Source of the DNA: Candidatus Frackibacter sp. WG13
Lineage (GTDB): Bacteria > Bacillota > Halanaerobiia > Halobacteroidales > Acetohalobiaceae
Length of the DNA stretch: 64,000 nucleotides
Direction: 5' to 3'
Assembly (NCBI RefSeq): GCF_900114655.1
Contig: NZ_FOTT01000014.1
Location: 1 to 64,000 of the forward strand
Shown: one piece after another, positions 27,212 to 35,649 of the stretch
Layout: each line of letters starts with the position of its first letter
Numbering within the stretch: the first letter of the stretch is position 1
The notes under the pieces: generated by a model
What the model saw: only the letters and a program-made list of their open reading frames with translations
What the model was told of the DNA's origin: nothing
The model's database searches: none
Made by a program: the position numbers and the translations under genes

Positions 27212-27237
27212 TCACAAAACATGTGACCGCCATCACA
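27212..27237. promoter_or_regulatory. Overlapping TGTGA/TCACA palindromes before the prepilin peptidase
   Basis: TGTGA-N6-TCACA (27222-27237) equals the Crp-type consensus, and TCACA-N5-TGTGA (27212-27226) overlaps it. They lie just upstream of pilD. A Crp/Fnr-family site is a guess; no promoter elements can be assigned around it. Confidence 0.35.
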
Positions 27238-27244
27238 GAAATGG

Positions 27245-28000
27245 GTGAAAAGGTTGATTTTTTTTCAATTTACAGTATTTATCTACGGACTACTAATCGG
27301 TAGCTTTTTAAACGTAGTGATCTATCGTTTACCAAATGATGAATCAATAATTTTTCCTCGTTCACATTGTCCTAATTGTGAAACTAAATTAGGAGTAATT
27401 GATCTTATTCCAATTATTAGCTTCGTTTTTAATAAAGGAAGATGTCGTTATTGTCGGACTAAGATCTCTTGGCAATATCCATTAGTAGAATTATTAACCG
27501 GAATCTTTCTTACAATTTTATTTATACAATATCAATTTAGTGTAAACTTTTGGATTTATGCATTTTTAACTATATTATTAATGACTTGTACTTTTATTGA
27601 TTATAAACATAAAATCATACCAAATAAAATTACATATCCAGGAATTTTAATCGGACTTATACTTAGTATATTATTTAATCATATTACTTTACAATCAGCT
27701 TTATTAGGGATCTTAATTCCCGGAGGCTTTTTATTATTAGTGGCTATTATTACAAAAGGCGGTATGGGTATTGGTGATGTGAAGTTTGCAGCAATGATCG
27801 GAACATATATCGGAGCAGAATATACTTTAATTGGCATTTTTATTGGTTCGCTAGTAGGTTCTGTTTTAGGATTAGGGTTAATTGGCTTGGGTCTTAAGGA
27901 TAGGAAATCGAGGATTCCTTTTGGACCATTGATTGCGTTGGGGAATACTTTAATGTTGTTTTGGGGAGAAGAGGTTGTTGGTTGGTATCTTCAAATTTAA
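27245..28000 (+). CDS. pilD: Prepilin peptidase / N-methyltransferase
   Basis: A 251-aa polytopic membrane aspartyl protease that cleaves pilin leaders after Gly and methylates the new N-terminus. The N-terminal cytoplasmic loop has two zinc-type pairs (CPNC, CRYC). The catalytic Asp residues are in TFIDYKHKIIPN and in the GxGD box GGMGIGDVKFAAMIG. GSFLNVVIYRLP at the start is typical. The start is GTG 27245 or TTG 27254; the latter has GGGTG at better spacing. Confidence 0.93.
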   Translation: MKRLIFFQFTVFIYGLLIGSFLNVVIYRLPNDESIIFPRSHCPNCETKLGVIDLIPIISFVFNKGRCRYCRTKISWQYPLVELLTGIFLTILFIQYQFSVNFWIYAFLTILLMTCTFIDYKHKIIPNKITYPGILIGLILSILFNHITLQSALLGILIPGGFLLLVAIITKGGMGIGDVKFAAMIGTYIGAEYTLIGIFIGSLVGSVLGLGLIGLGLKDRKSRIPFGPLIALGNTLMLFWGEEVVGWYLQI

Positions 28001-28011
28001 AGAAAAATATT

Positions 28012-28046
28012 AGACGCAGACTAACACAGACAAGGCACAGACTAAA
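28012..28046. repeat. 35-bp CAGACTAA-type dispersed repeat, copy 1
   Basis: Built of CAGACTAA and CACAGAC words. It differs at only 3 of 35 positions from 39697-39731. It lies in the 180-bp gap after pilD; no gene is seen there. Confidence 0.75.
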
Positions 28047-28198
28047 CATAAAGATGTTAATTAAGGAATAGATTATAGTTAAAATCTTTAAATAATAAGT
28101 AGAATGTAAATTAACATTGGTTGAAATTTAAAAAGTCTTGTGTAAGTCTAGTGTCAAAAATTTGATATTTTTTAAAAGTAGTGAGGTTATTAAAGATA

Positions 28199-28651
28199 AT
28201 GATGAGAGCGGAAGAGAAGCAAGAATCTGGTTTTGTATTAATGGAACTGTTGGTCGTTATAAGTATTATTGGGATTTTAACTGCAGGAATTGCTCTTAGT
28301 GCTAATGATATATTACCTAATTATAGATTAGAGTCACAGATTAATATCATTCTTTCTGATTTTAGAAAGGCACAACAGAGGGCAATTAGTGAGCAGATTA
28401 GGTATGGGATTAGGTTTGATGATACAAATAATGAGTATACAATCTTTAACGATGATGTAGGAGATATTAAGACTAAAACTTTAGATAATGGATTAGAGTA
28501 TAGTGAAATTACGTTTGGAGGCGATGAAGAAGTTACTTTTATTCCATTAGGAACCGCTGATAATGGACACCTGACTTTAAGGAACAGTAATAATCAGAAA
28601 TATGAAATAGTAGTCAGTGGAATAGGTAGAATTAGGCTTGAAAAGCAGTAA
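28199..28651 (+). CDS. Minor pilin, GspH/FimT-like
   Basis: About 150 aa with a prepilin leader: QESG|FVLMELLVVISIIGILTAG, Glu at +5, then a soluble domain with FRKAQQRAISEQIRYGIRFDD, a GspH/FimT-like pattern. Such minor pilins prime assembly at the tip. ATG 28199 or 28202 is preferred; GTG 28181 is also in frame. It is the first of a run of four pilin-like genes. Confidence 0.8.
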   Translation: MMRAEEKQESGFVLMELLVVISIIGILTAGIALSANDILPNYRLESQINIILSDFRKAQQRAISEQIRYGIRFDDTNNEYTIFNDDVGDIKTKTLDNGLEYSEITFGGDEEVTFIPLGTADNGHLTLRNSNNQKYEIVVSGIGRIRLEKQ

Positions 28652-28669
28652 TATATTGGGGGAATATTT

Positions 28670-29053
28670 ATGTTCCTAAATTATCTTTCACAAAATGAAG
28701 AGGGAATGAGTTTAGTAGAAGTAGTAGTAGGGATTGCAATATTGTCTATCGCTTTGATTCCAATTTTGAACTATTTTGCAAATAGTACTAGGATTGTTCA
28801 TCAGACTGGAGTAAGAGCACAAGCGTTGAATCTAGCACAAGCTAAGATGGAAGAACTCAAGACTAAATCTTTTAATAACTTAACAGGTAAGACTGAGAAA
28901 TATGGTGATATTAGTGATTATCCTAATTTTAAACGCGTAGTAGATATACAACCTAATTACGATGGAAATTCAGATATTAAAAAGGTAACAGTAATAGTTT
29001 ATTGGCAGAATGATAATCGGGATTTAACTTTAGAAACATTGATTACAGAATAG
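28670..29053 (+). CDS. Minor pilin, PilV/GspI-like
   Basis: 127 aa. The prepilin signal EEG|MSLVEVVVGIAILSIALIP has Met rather than Phe at +1 and Glu at +5, as in PilV/GspI proteins. The following ALNLAQAKMEELKTKSF segment is characteristic. GGGGGAA precedes ATG 28670. It lies 18 bp after the GspH-like gene and 11 bp before the next pilin gene. Confidence 0.82.
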   Translation: MFLNYLSQNEEGMSLVEVVVGIAILSIALIPILNYFANSTRIVHQTGVRAQALNLAQAKMEELKTKSFNNLTGKTEKYGDISDYPNFKRVVDIQPNYDGNSDIKKVTVIVYWQNDNRDLTLETLITE

Positions 29054-29064
29054 GTGATGATATC

Positions 29065-29643
29065 ATGAAGAAGAATTATAAAGCAGATGAAGGCTTAACA
29101 TTAATTGAGATTATGGTTGTATTAGCAGTAATAGGGATAATTAGCACCGCTATTTATAATGTGCAGTTGACTGGATTTAAAACATTTAAGTTTAACCAAG
29201 ACCGTATCAATCTAAATCAAGAAGCTAGAATAGCAATGTTGAAGATGTCTAAGAAGATTAAAGAAGCGGTTGAAGTGAAAAATGATGAATCTTGGCCTAA
29301 TGATAACTTAGTAATTAAATGGGAGGAATCTGGTAATTCAGTTTACTTTGCAAAATATTGGATAGAAGAATATAAATTATATTATAATGAGGTTTCGGCT
29401 GCAGAAATTAAAAATTATGATCCAACTTCTAACACTGAATGGCCTAATTGGACAAGTATGACTGGAAAACAGCCGATTACTACTGCAATAGCAGAAGACA
29501 TTACTTTTGATGCTCAACATACAAATGATAATGACTTAGTAGACTTAGTAAAAGTAGAGTTGAAGCTTGATTTGACACCTGAAGGTGATAGTGAAGCTGA
29601 TTACAAACTAACAAATCAATTCTTTGTTAGAAATGCTAGGTGA
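29065..29643 (+). CDS. Minor pilin, PilW/GspJ-like
   Basis: 192 aa. The leader ADEG|LTLIEIMVVLAVIGIIS has Glu at +5. The mature part has LNQEARIAMLKMSKKIKEA, the pattern of PilW/GspJ subunits, and a C-terminal part with an acidic DLTPEGDSEADY run. It probably forms the tip complex with the GspH- and PilV-like proteins. Confidence 0.82.
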   Translation: MKKNYKADEGLTLIEIMVVLAVIGIISTAIYNVQLTGFKTFKFNQDRINLNQEARIAMLKMSKKIKEAVEVKNDESWPNDNLVIKWEESGNSVYFAKYWIEEYKLYYNEVSAAEIKNYDPTSNTEWPNWTSMTGKQPITTAIAEDITFDAQHTNDNDLVDLVKVELKLDLTPEGDSEADYKLTNQFFVRNAR

Positions 29644-29654
29644 GGTGAAAAAAT

Positions 29655-30803
29655 ATGTTTAAACAAGAAAGAGGTTCTACAATTGTCTTGGCATTGGTGG
29701 TAACAACAGTCTTATCGATAATGGTTGCTGGTTCTATGAGTAGGACAAATAATGAAGTGAAAATGACAACTCACAATGAAAATCGGGTTAAGGCGGGTTA
29801 CTTAGCAGAAGCAGGGATTAAGAAAGTAACAAAGAGTTTGAATACTGCTATTAGTGATGGAAATTTAACAGTTGAAAATGTTGATAGTTTTCAGTTGACT
29901 GAAAATGGCAGATTACAAAGTGGAAGCTATAATGTAGTAATTAGCCAGAAGGTTAGTCATACTAATAATCTTGATCGTACATATAAATTAAAGGCTACCG
30001 GTACAAGTAAAGATGGTACAGAAAATGTTTTAACAGCTAAAGTTAAAGTAAATAATAATTTAGATGATATTTTTAAAAAGACGGTTGCTACTGGGGGACA
30101 GATAAGAGATAAGCAACGTATCGATATTAAAGGCAAAGTAGTTGAAAATGCAAATAATGATTCTGATATTACAATACCTACTTTTGATTTTACAGGATTT
30201 CAAAATAAAGCAGATAATAATTATACTACGACAAGTTTTAAGACTACATATGGTTTATATGATGGAGAAGAGGACGGAGAAGAGGATGGAAGTAAAGTAG
30301 ATGTTAGTTTGCCTGGAGGAATTACTTATGTTGATGTACAATCAGATGATGGTGATGATGACGATGATGATGACGAGGGTGAATTAGAAATAGATTTAGG
30401 TGGGGGAAGTATTTCAGGTCCTAGTCCTGATAATCCAGCAGTATTAGTAGTCAATGGTGAATTAGAATTTGAAGACATTAATCAATTAAAAAATGTTTAT
30501 GTCATAGTAAAAGGTGAATTTGAGGTTGAAACGGATGACGAGGACGATAATAGTAGTACAGGCTTAACGGCTAAGAATACTTTTATATATGCAAAGGGTG
30601 ATGACGATGATGGAATAGAATTTGAAGAGATAGAAAGTATAGATTATTCAGGGGCAATAATGACATCAAGAGATGTTGAATTTGATGAAGATCCATCTGG
30701 AACTATTAAGCATAATAAGATTAGGATAGATGCGTTATATGATGGTTTAGATGAGCAACAAGGTAAATTAACAGATGCAACTATAGTCTTTTGGGGAGAA
30801 TAA
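29655..30803 (+). CDS. PilX-like pilus protein with acidic repeats
   Basis: 382 aa. The N-terminus RGSTIVLALVVTTVLSIMVAGSMSRTNNE has a pilin-like helix but no Gly-x4-Glu signal, as in PilX-N proteins (GspK-like position in the operon). YLAEAGIKKV is also typical. The middle has acidic tracts (GEEDGEEDG and a run of seven Asp near residues 235-241), and a later stretch is again Asp/Glu-rich. These may bind calcium or reflect adaptation to salt. Paralogous to the gene at 35650. It follows the PilW-like gene by 11 bp. Confidence 0.75.
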   Translation: MFKQERGSTIVLALVVTTVLSIMVAGSMSRTNNEVKMTTHNENRVKAGYLAEAGIKKVTKSLNTAISDGNLTVENVDSFQLTENGRLQSGSYNVVISQKVSHTNNLDRTYKLKATGTSKDGTENVLTAKVKVNNNLDDIFKKTVATGGQIRDKQRIDIKGKVVENANNDSDITIPTFDFTGFQNKADNNYTTTSFKTTYGLYDGEEDGEEDGSKVDVSLPGGITYVDVQSDDGDDDDDDDEGELEIDLGGGSISGPSPDNPAVLVVNGELEFEDINQLKNVYVIVKGEFEVETDDEDDNSSTGLTAKNTFIYAKGDDDDGIEFEEIESIDYSGAIMTSRDVEFDEDPSGTIKHNKIRIDALYDGLDEQQGKLTDATIVFWGE

Positions 30804-30839
30804 TTAAATTAAATAGTTGTTTTAAAGTGAGGTGAGAGG

Positions 30840-31904
30840 ATGGGATTAATCAATAAACTAAAGAACTTATTTAGCAGTGAAAATATAATAGGGATAGATA
30901 TAGGGGATAGCTTAATTAAGTTAGTAGAAGCTGAAACTAAACAAAATAAGATAATACTTAATAATTTAGCAGTAGGCGATACTCCAAAAGAAGCTGTAGT
31001 CAAAGGACAGATAGAGGATGTAGAAGCTCTAACCGCAAAGATTAAATCATTACTAGATAATAATAACTTTGCATCAACCAAAGTAACAACTGCCATTAGT
31101 GGGGAGCAAGTAATTATTAGAAATGTTGAGATTCCTAATATGCCCGAGGAAGAGATAGGTGAAGCGGTTAGGTGGGAAGCCAAAGAACAGATTCCGATGC
31201 CTATAGATGAAGCAGTTTTAGATTATGAGATTTCTAAACATAAAGCGGATGGTGGTTACGAAGTGATGCTAGTGGCTGTAAATCGTGATACAATCAATAG
31301 ATATTTGGAGTTATTTAAGAAGTTAGATTTAGAGCCAATAGCCATTGAGATTGAACCAACAGCGATTATTAGGGGGATTCGAAAGTTATACCCTGAACAA
31401 ACCATAGCGTTATTGGATATGGGAGCCCAGACTACTACTATTTCGGTTTTTAGTAATGGGCAACTCTTATTCACAAGGACGATAGGAATTGCTGGTCAAG
31501 ATATTACGCAAGAGATAGTGGAGAATTATGAATTAAATTTAGAGGAAGCAGAAGAGTATAAAAGGGATAATAATCTATTTGTAGATGCTAATTTAAATTT
31601 AATTATTAGAAATTTAACGACTGCGATTTATCGTTCTTTAGATTATTTTCAAGTTAAATATAAGAATTATGACATAGAAAAGATGGTTTTAGCCGGTGGG
31701 GGAAGTAAATTAATCGGTTTTGATACTCATTTAAGTAATGAATTTGGTATAGAAGTAATACCGTTAAATCCGTTGTCTAATATAGAATCAGAAGTTGAAA
31801 GGTTGAATAGTAAAGAGTTAGCAGAAGTAATTCAACTATTAGGTGTAAGTATTGGTTTGGCTTTAAGAGAGGAGGATGAAGATGATAAATCTATTGCCTC
31901 CTGA
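30840..31904 (+). CDS. pilM: Type IV pilus assembly protein PilM
   Basis: A 354-aa actin-like (FtsA/PilM) protein. NIIGIDIGDSLIKLVE (about 14-29) is the first phosphate loop, ALLDMGAQTTTISVFSNGQLLF the second, and VLAGGGSKLIGFDTHL the adenosine motif. PilM is cytoplasmic and binds the N-terminus of PilN. GAGGTGAGAGG precedes ATG 30840. The pilN start lies inside the end of this gene. Confidence 0.92.
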   Translation: MGLINKLKNLFSSENIIGIDIGDSLIKLVEAETKQNKIILNNLAVGDTPKEAVVKGQIEDVEALTAKIKSLLDNNNFASTKVTTAISGEQVIIRNVEIPNMPEEEIGEAVRWEAKEQIPMPIDEAVLDYEISKHKADGGYEVMLVAVNRDTINRYLELFKKLDLEPIAIEIEPTAIIRGIRKLYPEQTIALLDMGAQTTTISVFSNGQLLFTRTIGIAGQDITQEIVENYELNLEEAEEYKRDNNLFVDANLNLIIRNLTTAIYRSLDYFQVKYKNYDIEKMVLAGGGSKLIGFDTHLSNEFGIEVIPLNPLSNIESEVERLNSKELAEVIQLLGVSIGLALREEDEDDKSIAS

Positions 31905-32457
31905 GTACCAAGAAGAAGGTGGAGTAAATATAGATAAGATCTTAGTAGGAATCTTAATCTTCTGTTTGCTACTGATTCCTACCTCTTATTATCTTAAGTT
32001 AGTATTCCAAACTAAAGAAGTTGAGAAGAGACTAACAATTGTAGAGAAGAATTTATCCAAGTTAAATCAAGAAACTAAACATTTAGAGCAACTAGAGAAT
32101 AATTATAAACAGGCTAAAAAAGAGTTAAAAACTCAGATGGAATTAGTTGAGGTCCCAATAAGGTGGAAGACTATATTACAAGAATTAAAAGGGGTAATGA
32201 ATAATAAAAGTTGGGTTGAAGATTTTAGTATTTATAATCATAATCAGTTTAAGATGATGGGGTATACTTTGGAGCGTCAAAAATTAACAGAAATTATTAA
32301 CCGACTTAAAGACTCACCAAATTTTAATAATGTTTCTATTGATTTTATGAGGAAGAAAGAATTATCAGTAACAGGTTATAAGAAGGTAAGGGTAACTTAT
32401 TATCAAATAAACGGCATAATTGGCAATAATGAAGGTGATAACTATGAGCTTAAATAG
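31882..32457 (+). CDS. pilN: Type IV pilus assembly protein PilN
   Basis: About 191 aa. It starts MINLLPPEYQEE, the conserved PilN tail that docks on PilM, then has one membrane helix (about residues 14-36), a coiled coil, and an alpha/beta domain. ATG 31882 is chosen because GAGGAGG lies 6-7 bases before it; ATG 31876 abuts that site. It overlaps pilM by 23 bp, indicating coupled expression. Confidence 0.9.
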   Translation: MINLLPPEYQEEGGVNIDKILVGILIFCLLLIPTSYYLKLVFQTKEVEKRLTIVEKNLSKLNQETKHLEQLENNYKQAKKELKTQMELVEVPIRWKTILQELKGVMNNKSWVEDFSIYNHNQFKMMGYTLERQKLTEIINRLKDSPNFNNVSIDFMRKKELSVTGYKKVRVTYYQINGIIGNNEGDNYELK

Positions 32458-33007
32458 TCTACAAGCAAGAGAAAAGAAGTTATTAATAATTAGTTTAGTG
32501 TTAATTTTAGGCGTAGGATTTTATTACTATCTCTATCAACCTCAAGTCAAAGCTTTACAGCAAAAAAAGAAGCAGATTAAAGCAGGTATTCAAGAATTAA
32601 AATTGAAAAAGATTAAGTTATTGAGGAAAGAGAAGGTAGAGAAAAATTATCACTTATTACAGCAGGAATTAAATAAAGAAAAACAGAAGTTTTTAGATTT
32701 AGAAGATAAGACTCGGCTCATTATGGATTTAAGTGATGCAGCAATTGAGAATAAGCTTAATTTAATAAGTACTGCTCCGCAACCAATTATTAAAGAAGGT
32801 ATTTATTTTCGAATTCCAGTCAAAATAAATCTAAGCGGAAAATATAGTAATATTATTGCTTTTGCAGCTGATATAGAGAGTTTAGGCTATTTAACTCGTG
32901 TAAAAAGTCTAAATATTTCTTCTAAACTAACACCTACTAACGAAGTGCAAGTAGAAATGAAATTAACTAGTTATGCCTTGGATAAAAGTAGTGGTGATCA
33001 ACAATGA
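32444..33007 (+). CDS. pilO: Type IV pilus assembly protein PilO
   Basis: About 187 aa: a short cytoplasmic part (SLNSLQAREKKLL), one helix (LIISLVLILGVGFYYYLY), a Lys-rich coiled coil and a PilO-type domain ending with IPVKINLSGKYSNIIAFAADIESLGYLTRV. It pairs with PilN in the alignment complex. ATG 32444 has AAGGTG before it; other in-frame starts at 32420 and 32429 lack one. It overlaps the end of pilN. Confidence 0.88.
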   Translation: MSLNSLQAREKKLLIISLVLILGVGFYYYLYQPQVKALQQKKKQIKAGIQELKLKKIKLLRKEKVEKNYHLLQQELNKEKQKFLDLEDKTRLIMDLSDAAIENKLNLISTAPQPIIKEGIYFRIPVKINLSGKYSNIIAFAADIESLGYLTRVKSLNISSKLTPTNEVQVEMKLTSYALDKSSGDQQ

Positions 33008-33639
33008 AAAAGAAGTCTAGTAGTTTTTCATTAGGAAAGGGAAGATTAGTATTAATTATTATCTTAATTTTGATTTCTGTTGGTTTTAGTGGCTTTATGT
33101 CTTACCAAATCTTAAATATAACAGATAGTGGTGAAGAATTGGCTCAATTTAGAGCAAAAATAAATCAGATTGTTAAAACTAAAGATAAAAAGGTTACAGT
33201 AAATAAGGAATTGAAGGAAATATTAAGCAAGAAAGAACAAGTGGCAGCGGTCTTTACTTACAATAATGATTATAGTACTACTAATCCTTTTAAGTCATTG
33301 TTAGAAAAGAAACCAGTGTTGAAGGTTGAGGATAAGGATAAGGTTGAGGCCGAGGTTAAGGCAAAACCTAAACCTAAATCTAAACCTAAATCTAAACCTG
33401 AACCTGAACCTAAGCCTAAGAGGCCTGATATTAAGGTTATAGGATTAGTGGGTAATGAGACTAATAAAAGAGCTTTTTTAGAATTTAATGGTTCAGAAAG
33501 TTATATGGTTCGGGAAGGACAAGTTATTAACGGTTTAGTAGTTAAGAAGATAACTAGTCATGAGATAATTATTGCTAAGGAAGGTACAGAGTTTTCTTAT
33601 CATTGTGGAGGTGACAGTTGTGAAAATATCGACCTTTAA
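33004..33639 (+). CDS. PilP/GspC-like pilus protein with Lys/Pro/Glu repeat linker
   Basis: 211 aa: an N-terminal anchor helix (about residues 14-36), a linker of about 35 residues made only of K, P, E, S, V, A and D (about 106-140), and a C-terminal beta-rich domain with AFLEFNGSESYMVREGQVING as in PilP/GspC homology regions. These link PilN-PilO to the secretin. The linker is encoded by GGTTGAGG-like and CCTAAACC-like simple repeats of the same type as found between genes here. ATGA overlap with pilO. Confidence 0.75.
   Translation: MKKKSSSFSLGKGRLVLIIILILISVGFSGFMSYQILNITDSGEELAQFRAKINQIVKTKDKKVTVNKELKEILSKKEQVAAVFTYNNDYSTTNPFKSLLEKKPVLKVEDKDKVEAEVKAKPKPKSKPKSKPEPEPKPKRPDIKVIGLVGNETNKRAFLEFNGSESYMVREGQVINGLVVKKITSHEIIIAKEGTEFSYHCGGDSCENIDL
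33320..33425. repeat. Simple-repeat tract inside the PilP-like gene
   Basis: GGTTGAGGATAAGG-type units (33320-33361) are followed by CCTAAACC/CCTGAACC-type units (33366-33420), roughly inverted to each other. The same words occur at 19049-19078, 19124-19140, 20071-20106 and 39641-39660. Confidence 0.8.
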
Positions 33640-35464
33640 AAGGAAGAAGAAGTTTATAGTAATAAGCTTAATTGTATTAATAATGAACTTATTTTCAGTT
33701 AATGTTATGGCCGAGACTTTACCAGGAGCAGATACTAAAGTTAATTTAAATCTTACTGGAGTCAGTTTAAGAGATGCTTTTCGAGCGTTAGCTGAAGTAG
33801 CTGAAATGAATATCATTACTGATAATTCGGTGCAAGGGAATGTAACTATTAATTTACAGGATATTACATTTTTAGAAGCTGTAGAGCTTTTAGCCAAGAC
33901 TAATGGTCTATCTTATCGGATTGTTGGTAATACCGTATTAGTAGCTCCACCTAGTAGATTAAAAGCAGGCTTTTCAGAAAAGGTTACACGAGTATTTAAA
34001 TTAATGAATTCAGAACCTGCAGAAGTAAAGGAAAGTTTAAATTTATTAGTAAAAGATAGTGCTATTCGAGTCGATGATCGTACTAATAGCTTAGTAATTA
34101 CTGCTTATAAGAGTCAGATACCACAGATAGAAGAAGTTATTGATACCTTAGACCAATCTAAGAAACAGGTTGTTTTACAAGCTAGAATTGAAGAAATCTC
34201 CCGTGATGAATTAGAAAAGATGGGGATAGATTGGAGTTTTGATACATTAAAATTAATTGGCAATGATGGTAAGGCTATGAAAACACTTGAAATGTTTGGT
34301 GAAAGTGTTGATAATGCTACAGTAAGATACTCATCAATTTTGGATTTATTAGAGTCTAATAATAAAGCTGATTTATTAGCTAATCCTCAGATAGCTACCA
34401 TTGATGGGAAAACAGCTAGTATTAAGATAGGAGATCAAGTTCCTATTGTTACAACTGACGTTGATTCAGATGGTAGTAAAAGTTCAACAGTAGAATTTAA
34501 AGATGTAGGAATTAATTTGAAGATTACTCCTAGAGTTACTAATAATAATAAAATAGTTGTAAAAGTTAGGCCGGAAGTGAGCACTGTTACAGGTTATACT
34601 GATACTACTCCTGAATATCCAATTGTAAGTACTAGAACTGCTGAAACTAATGTCAGAATTCAAGATGGGAAGACATTTGCTATTGGTGGATTGATCAAAG
34701 ATGAAGAGATTAAAGCAATGTCTAAAGTTCCATTATTAAGTGAACTACCAATCCTAGGAAAACTATTTCAAAGTGAAAGCACTGAAATAGCTAAGAGAGA
34801 GTTAATTATCTTTATCACTCCTAAGATTATAAGTGATGGTGAAGAAGTTGATACTCAGCTTAAAAATGAATTTAAATCAACAGAGGAAGAGTATAATAAT
34901 GAAAGCAATGTTAAAGAGGGACAGGACAATAATTCTCAAAATAATCTAATAGATAAAAAGGGATTAAAGAATACTAAAATAGTTCCATTTGAATATAAGG
35001 TAAAAGGAACAGACACTTTCTGGAGCATATCTAAACAATTTAAGATTTCATTTGCTGCTATAATGGAGCATAATGGTATTAAGTATATGAGACCATTATC
35101 AGCCGGAGAAGTATTGACAATTCCTGTTCCAGCAAATAACTATTATAAAGTCAAAGAAGGAGATACAGTAAAAGATATTGCTGAAGAGTATAATATCTTT
35201 ACACAGCCTATTAGACAGATTAATAGCATTAAATCTTTAGATGGAAAAGCAGGTATGAAACTGGTCTTGCCAGTGGAAGTTAAGGAAGAAGACAGATGTG
35301 ATTTTAATGAAGAAAATAAAGTTGATGAAGTTAAAGCAAGTAAGGATACAGAAATAGAATCTAAGGACAAAAATAAAAAGAATAAGGGTGAAAAGAGTAA
35401 TAATGAAGAAGTAAAGAAACAAGATGAAGCAGAGAGCTCAACCACTAAGCATAGTAGTTCGTGA
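33620..35464 (+). CDS. pilQ: Type IV pilus secretin with C-terminal LysM repeats
   Basis: About 614 aa. A signal/anchor helix (about 10-30) precedes an STN/N0 domain (VNLNLTGVSLRDAFRALAEV), an N1/NolW domain (VFKLMNSEPAEVKESLNLL), and the secretin barrel with LLANPQIATIDGKTASIKIG and VSTRTAETNVRIQDGKTFA. After about residue 410 come two LysM-like units (about 456-505 and 510-554) and a charged tail. Secretins form gated outer-membrane pores, so this implies a diderm cell. LysM would grip peptidoglycan. GTG 33620 follows GGAGGTG at proper spacing. Confidence 0.9.
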   Translation: MKISTFKRKKKFIVISLIVLIMNLFSVNVMAETLPGADTKVNLNLTGVSLRDAFRALAEVAEMNIITDNSVQGNVTINLQDITFLEAVELLAKTNGLSYRIVGNTVLVAPPSRLKAGFSEKVTRVFKLMNSEPAEVKESLNLLVKDSAIRVDDRTNSLVITAYKSQIPQIEEVIDTLDQSKKQVVLQARIEEISRDELEKMGIDWSFDTLKLIGNDGKAMKTLEMFGESVDNATVRYSSILDLLESNNKADLLANPQIATIDGKTASIKIGDQVPIVTTDVDSDGSKSSTVEFKDVGINLKITPRVTNNNKIVVKVRPEVSTVTGYTDTTPEYPIVSTRTAETNVRIQDGKTFAIGGLIKDEEIKAMSKVPLLSELPILGKLFQSESTEIAKRELIIFITPKIISDGEEVDTQLKNEFKSTEEEYNNESNVKEGQDNNSQNNLIDKKGLKNTKIVPFEYKVKGTDTFWSISKQFKISFAAIMEHNGIKYMRPLSAGEVLTIPVPANNYYKVKEGDTVKDIAEEYNIFTQPIRQINSIKSLDGKAGMKLVLPVEVKEEDRCDFNEENKVDEVKASKDTEIESKDKNKKNKGEKSNNEEVKKQDEAESSTTKHSSS

Positions 35465-35513
35465 GGTGGAAGTTGGATTCTACAGGTATAGTAGATTAGT
35501 TAGTAAATTATGG

Positions 35514-35582
35514 AAAATGGGTCTTGGTCTAAAGACCCATTTAAATCTTCTTGGGCTGTAAAAAGCCCATGTATTTTTTTGT
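35514..35582 (+). terminator. Double hairpin terminator after pilQ
   Basis: Hairpin 1: AAATGGGTCT (35515-35524) with AGACCCATTT. Hairpin 2: TGGGCT (35552-35557) with AGCCCA (35564-35569), followed by a run of seven or more T. It ends the pilM-Q operon. Confidence 0.8.
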
Positions 35583-35649
35583 AGTTTAAATGTAAAATTT
35601 ATACATATATTTAAAAATAAACCACATAATTTAAAGGAGGTGATAGAAA

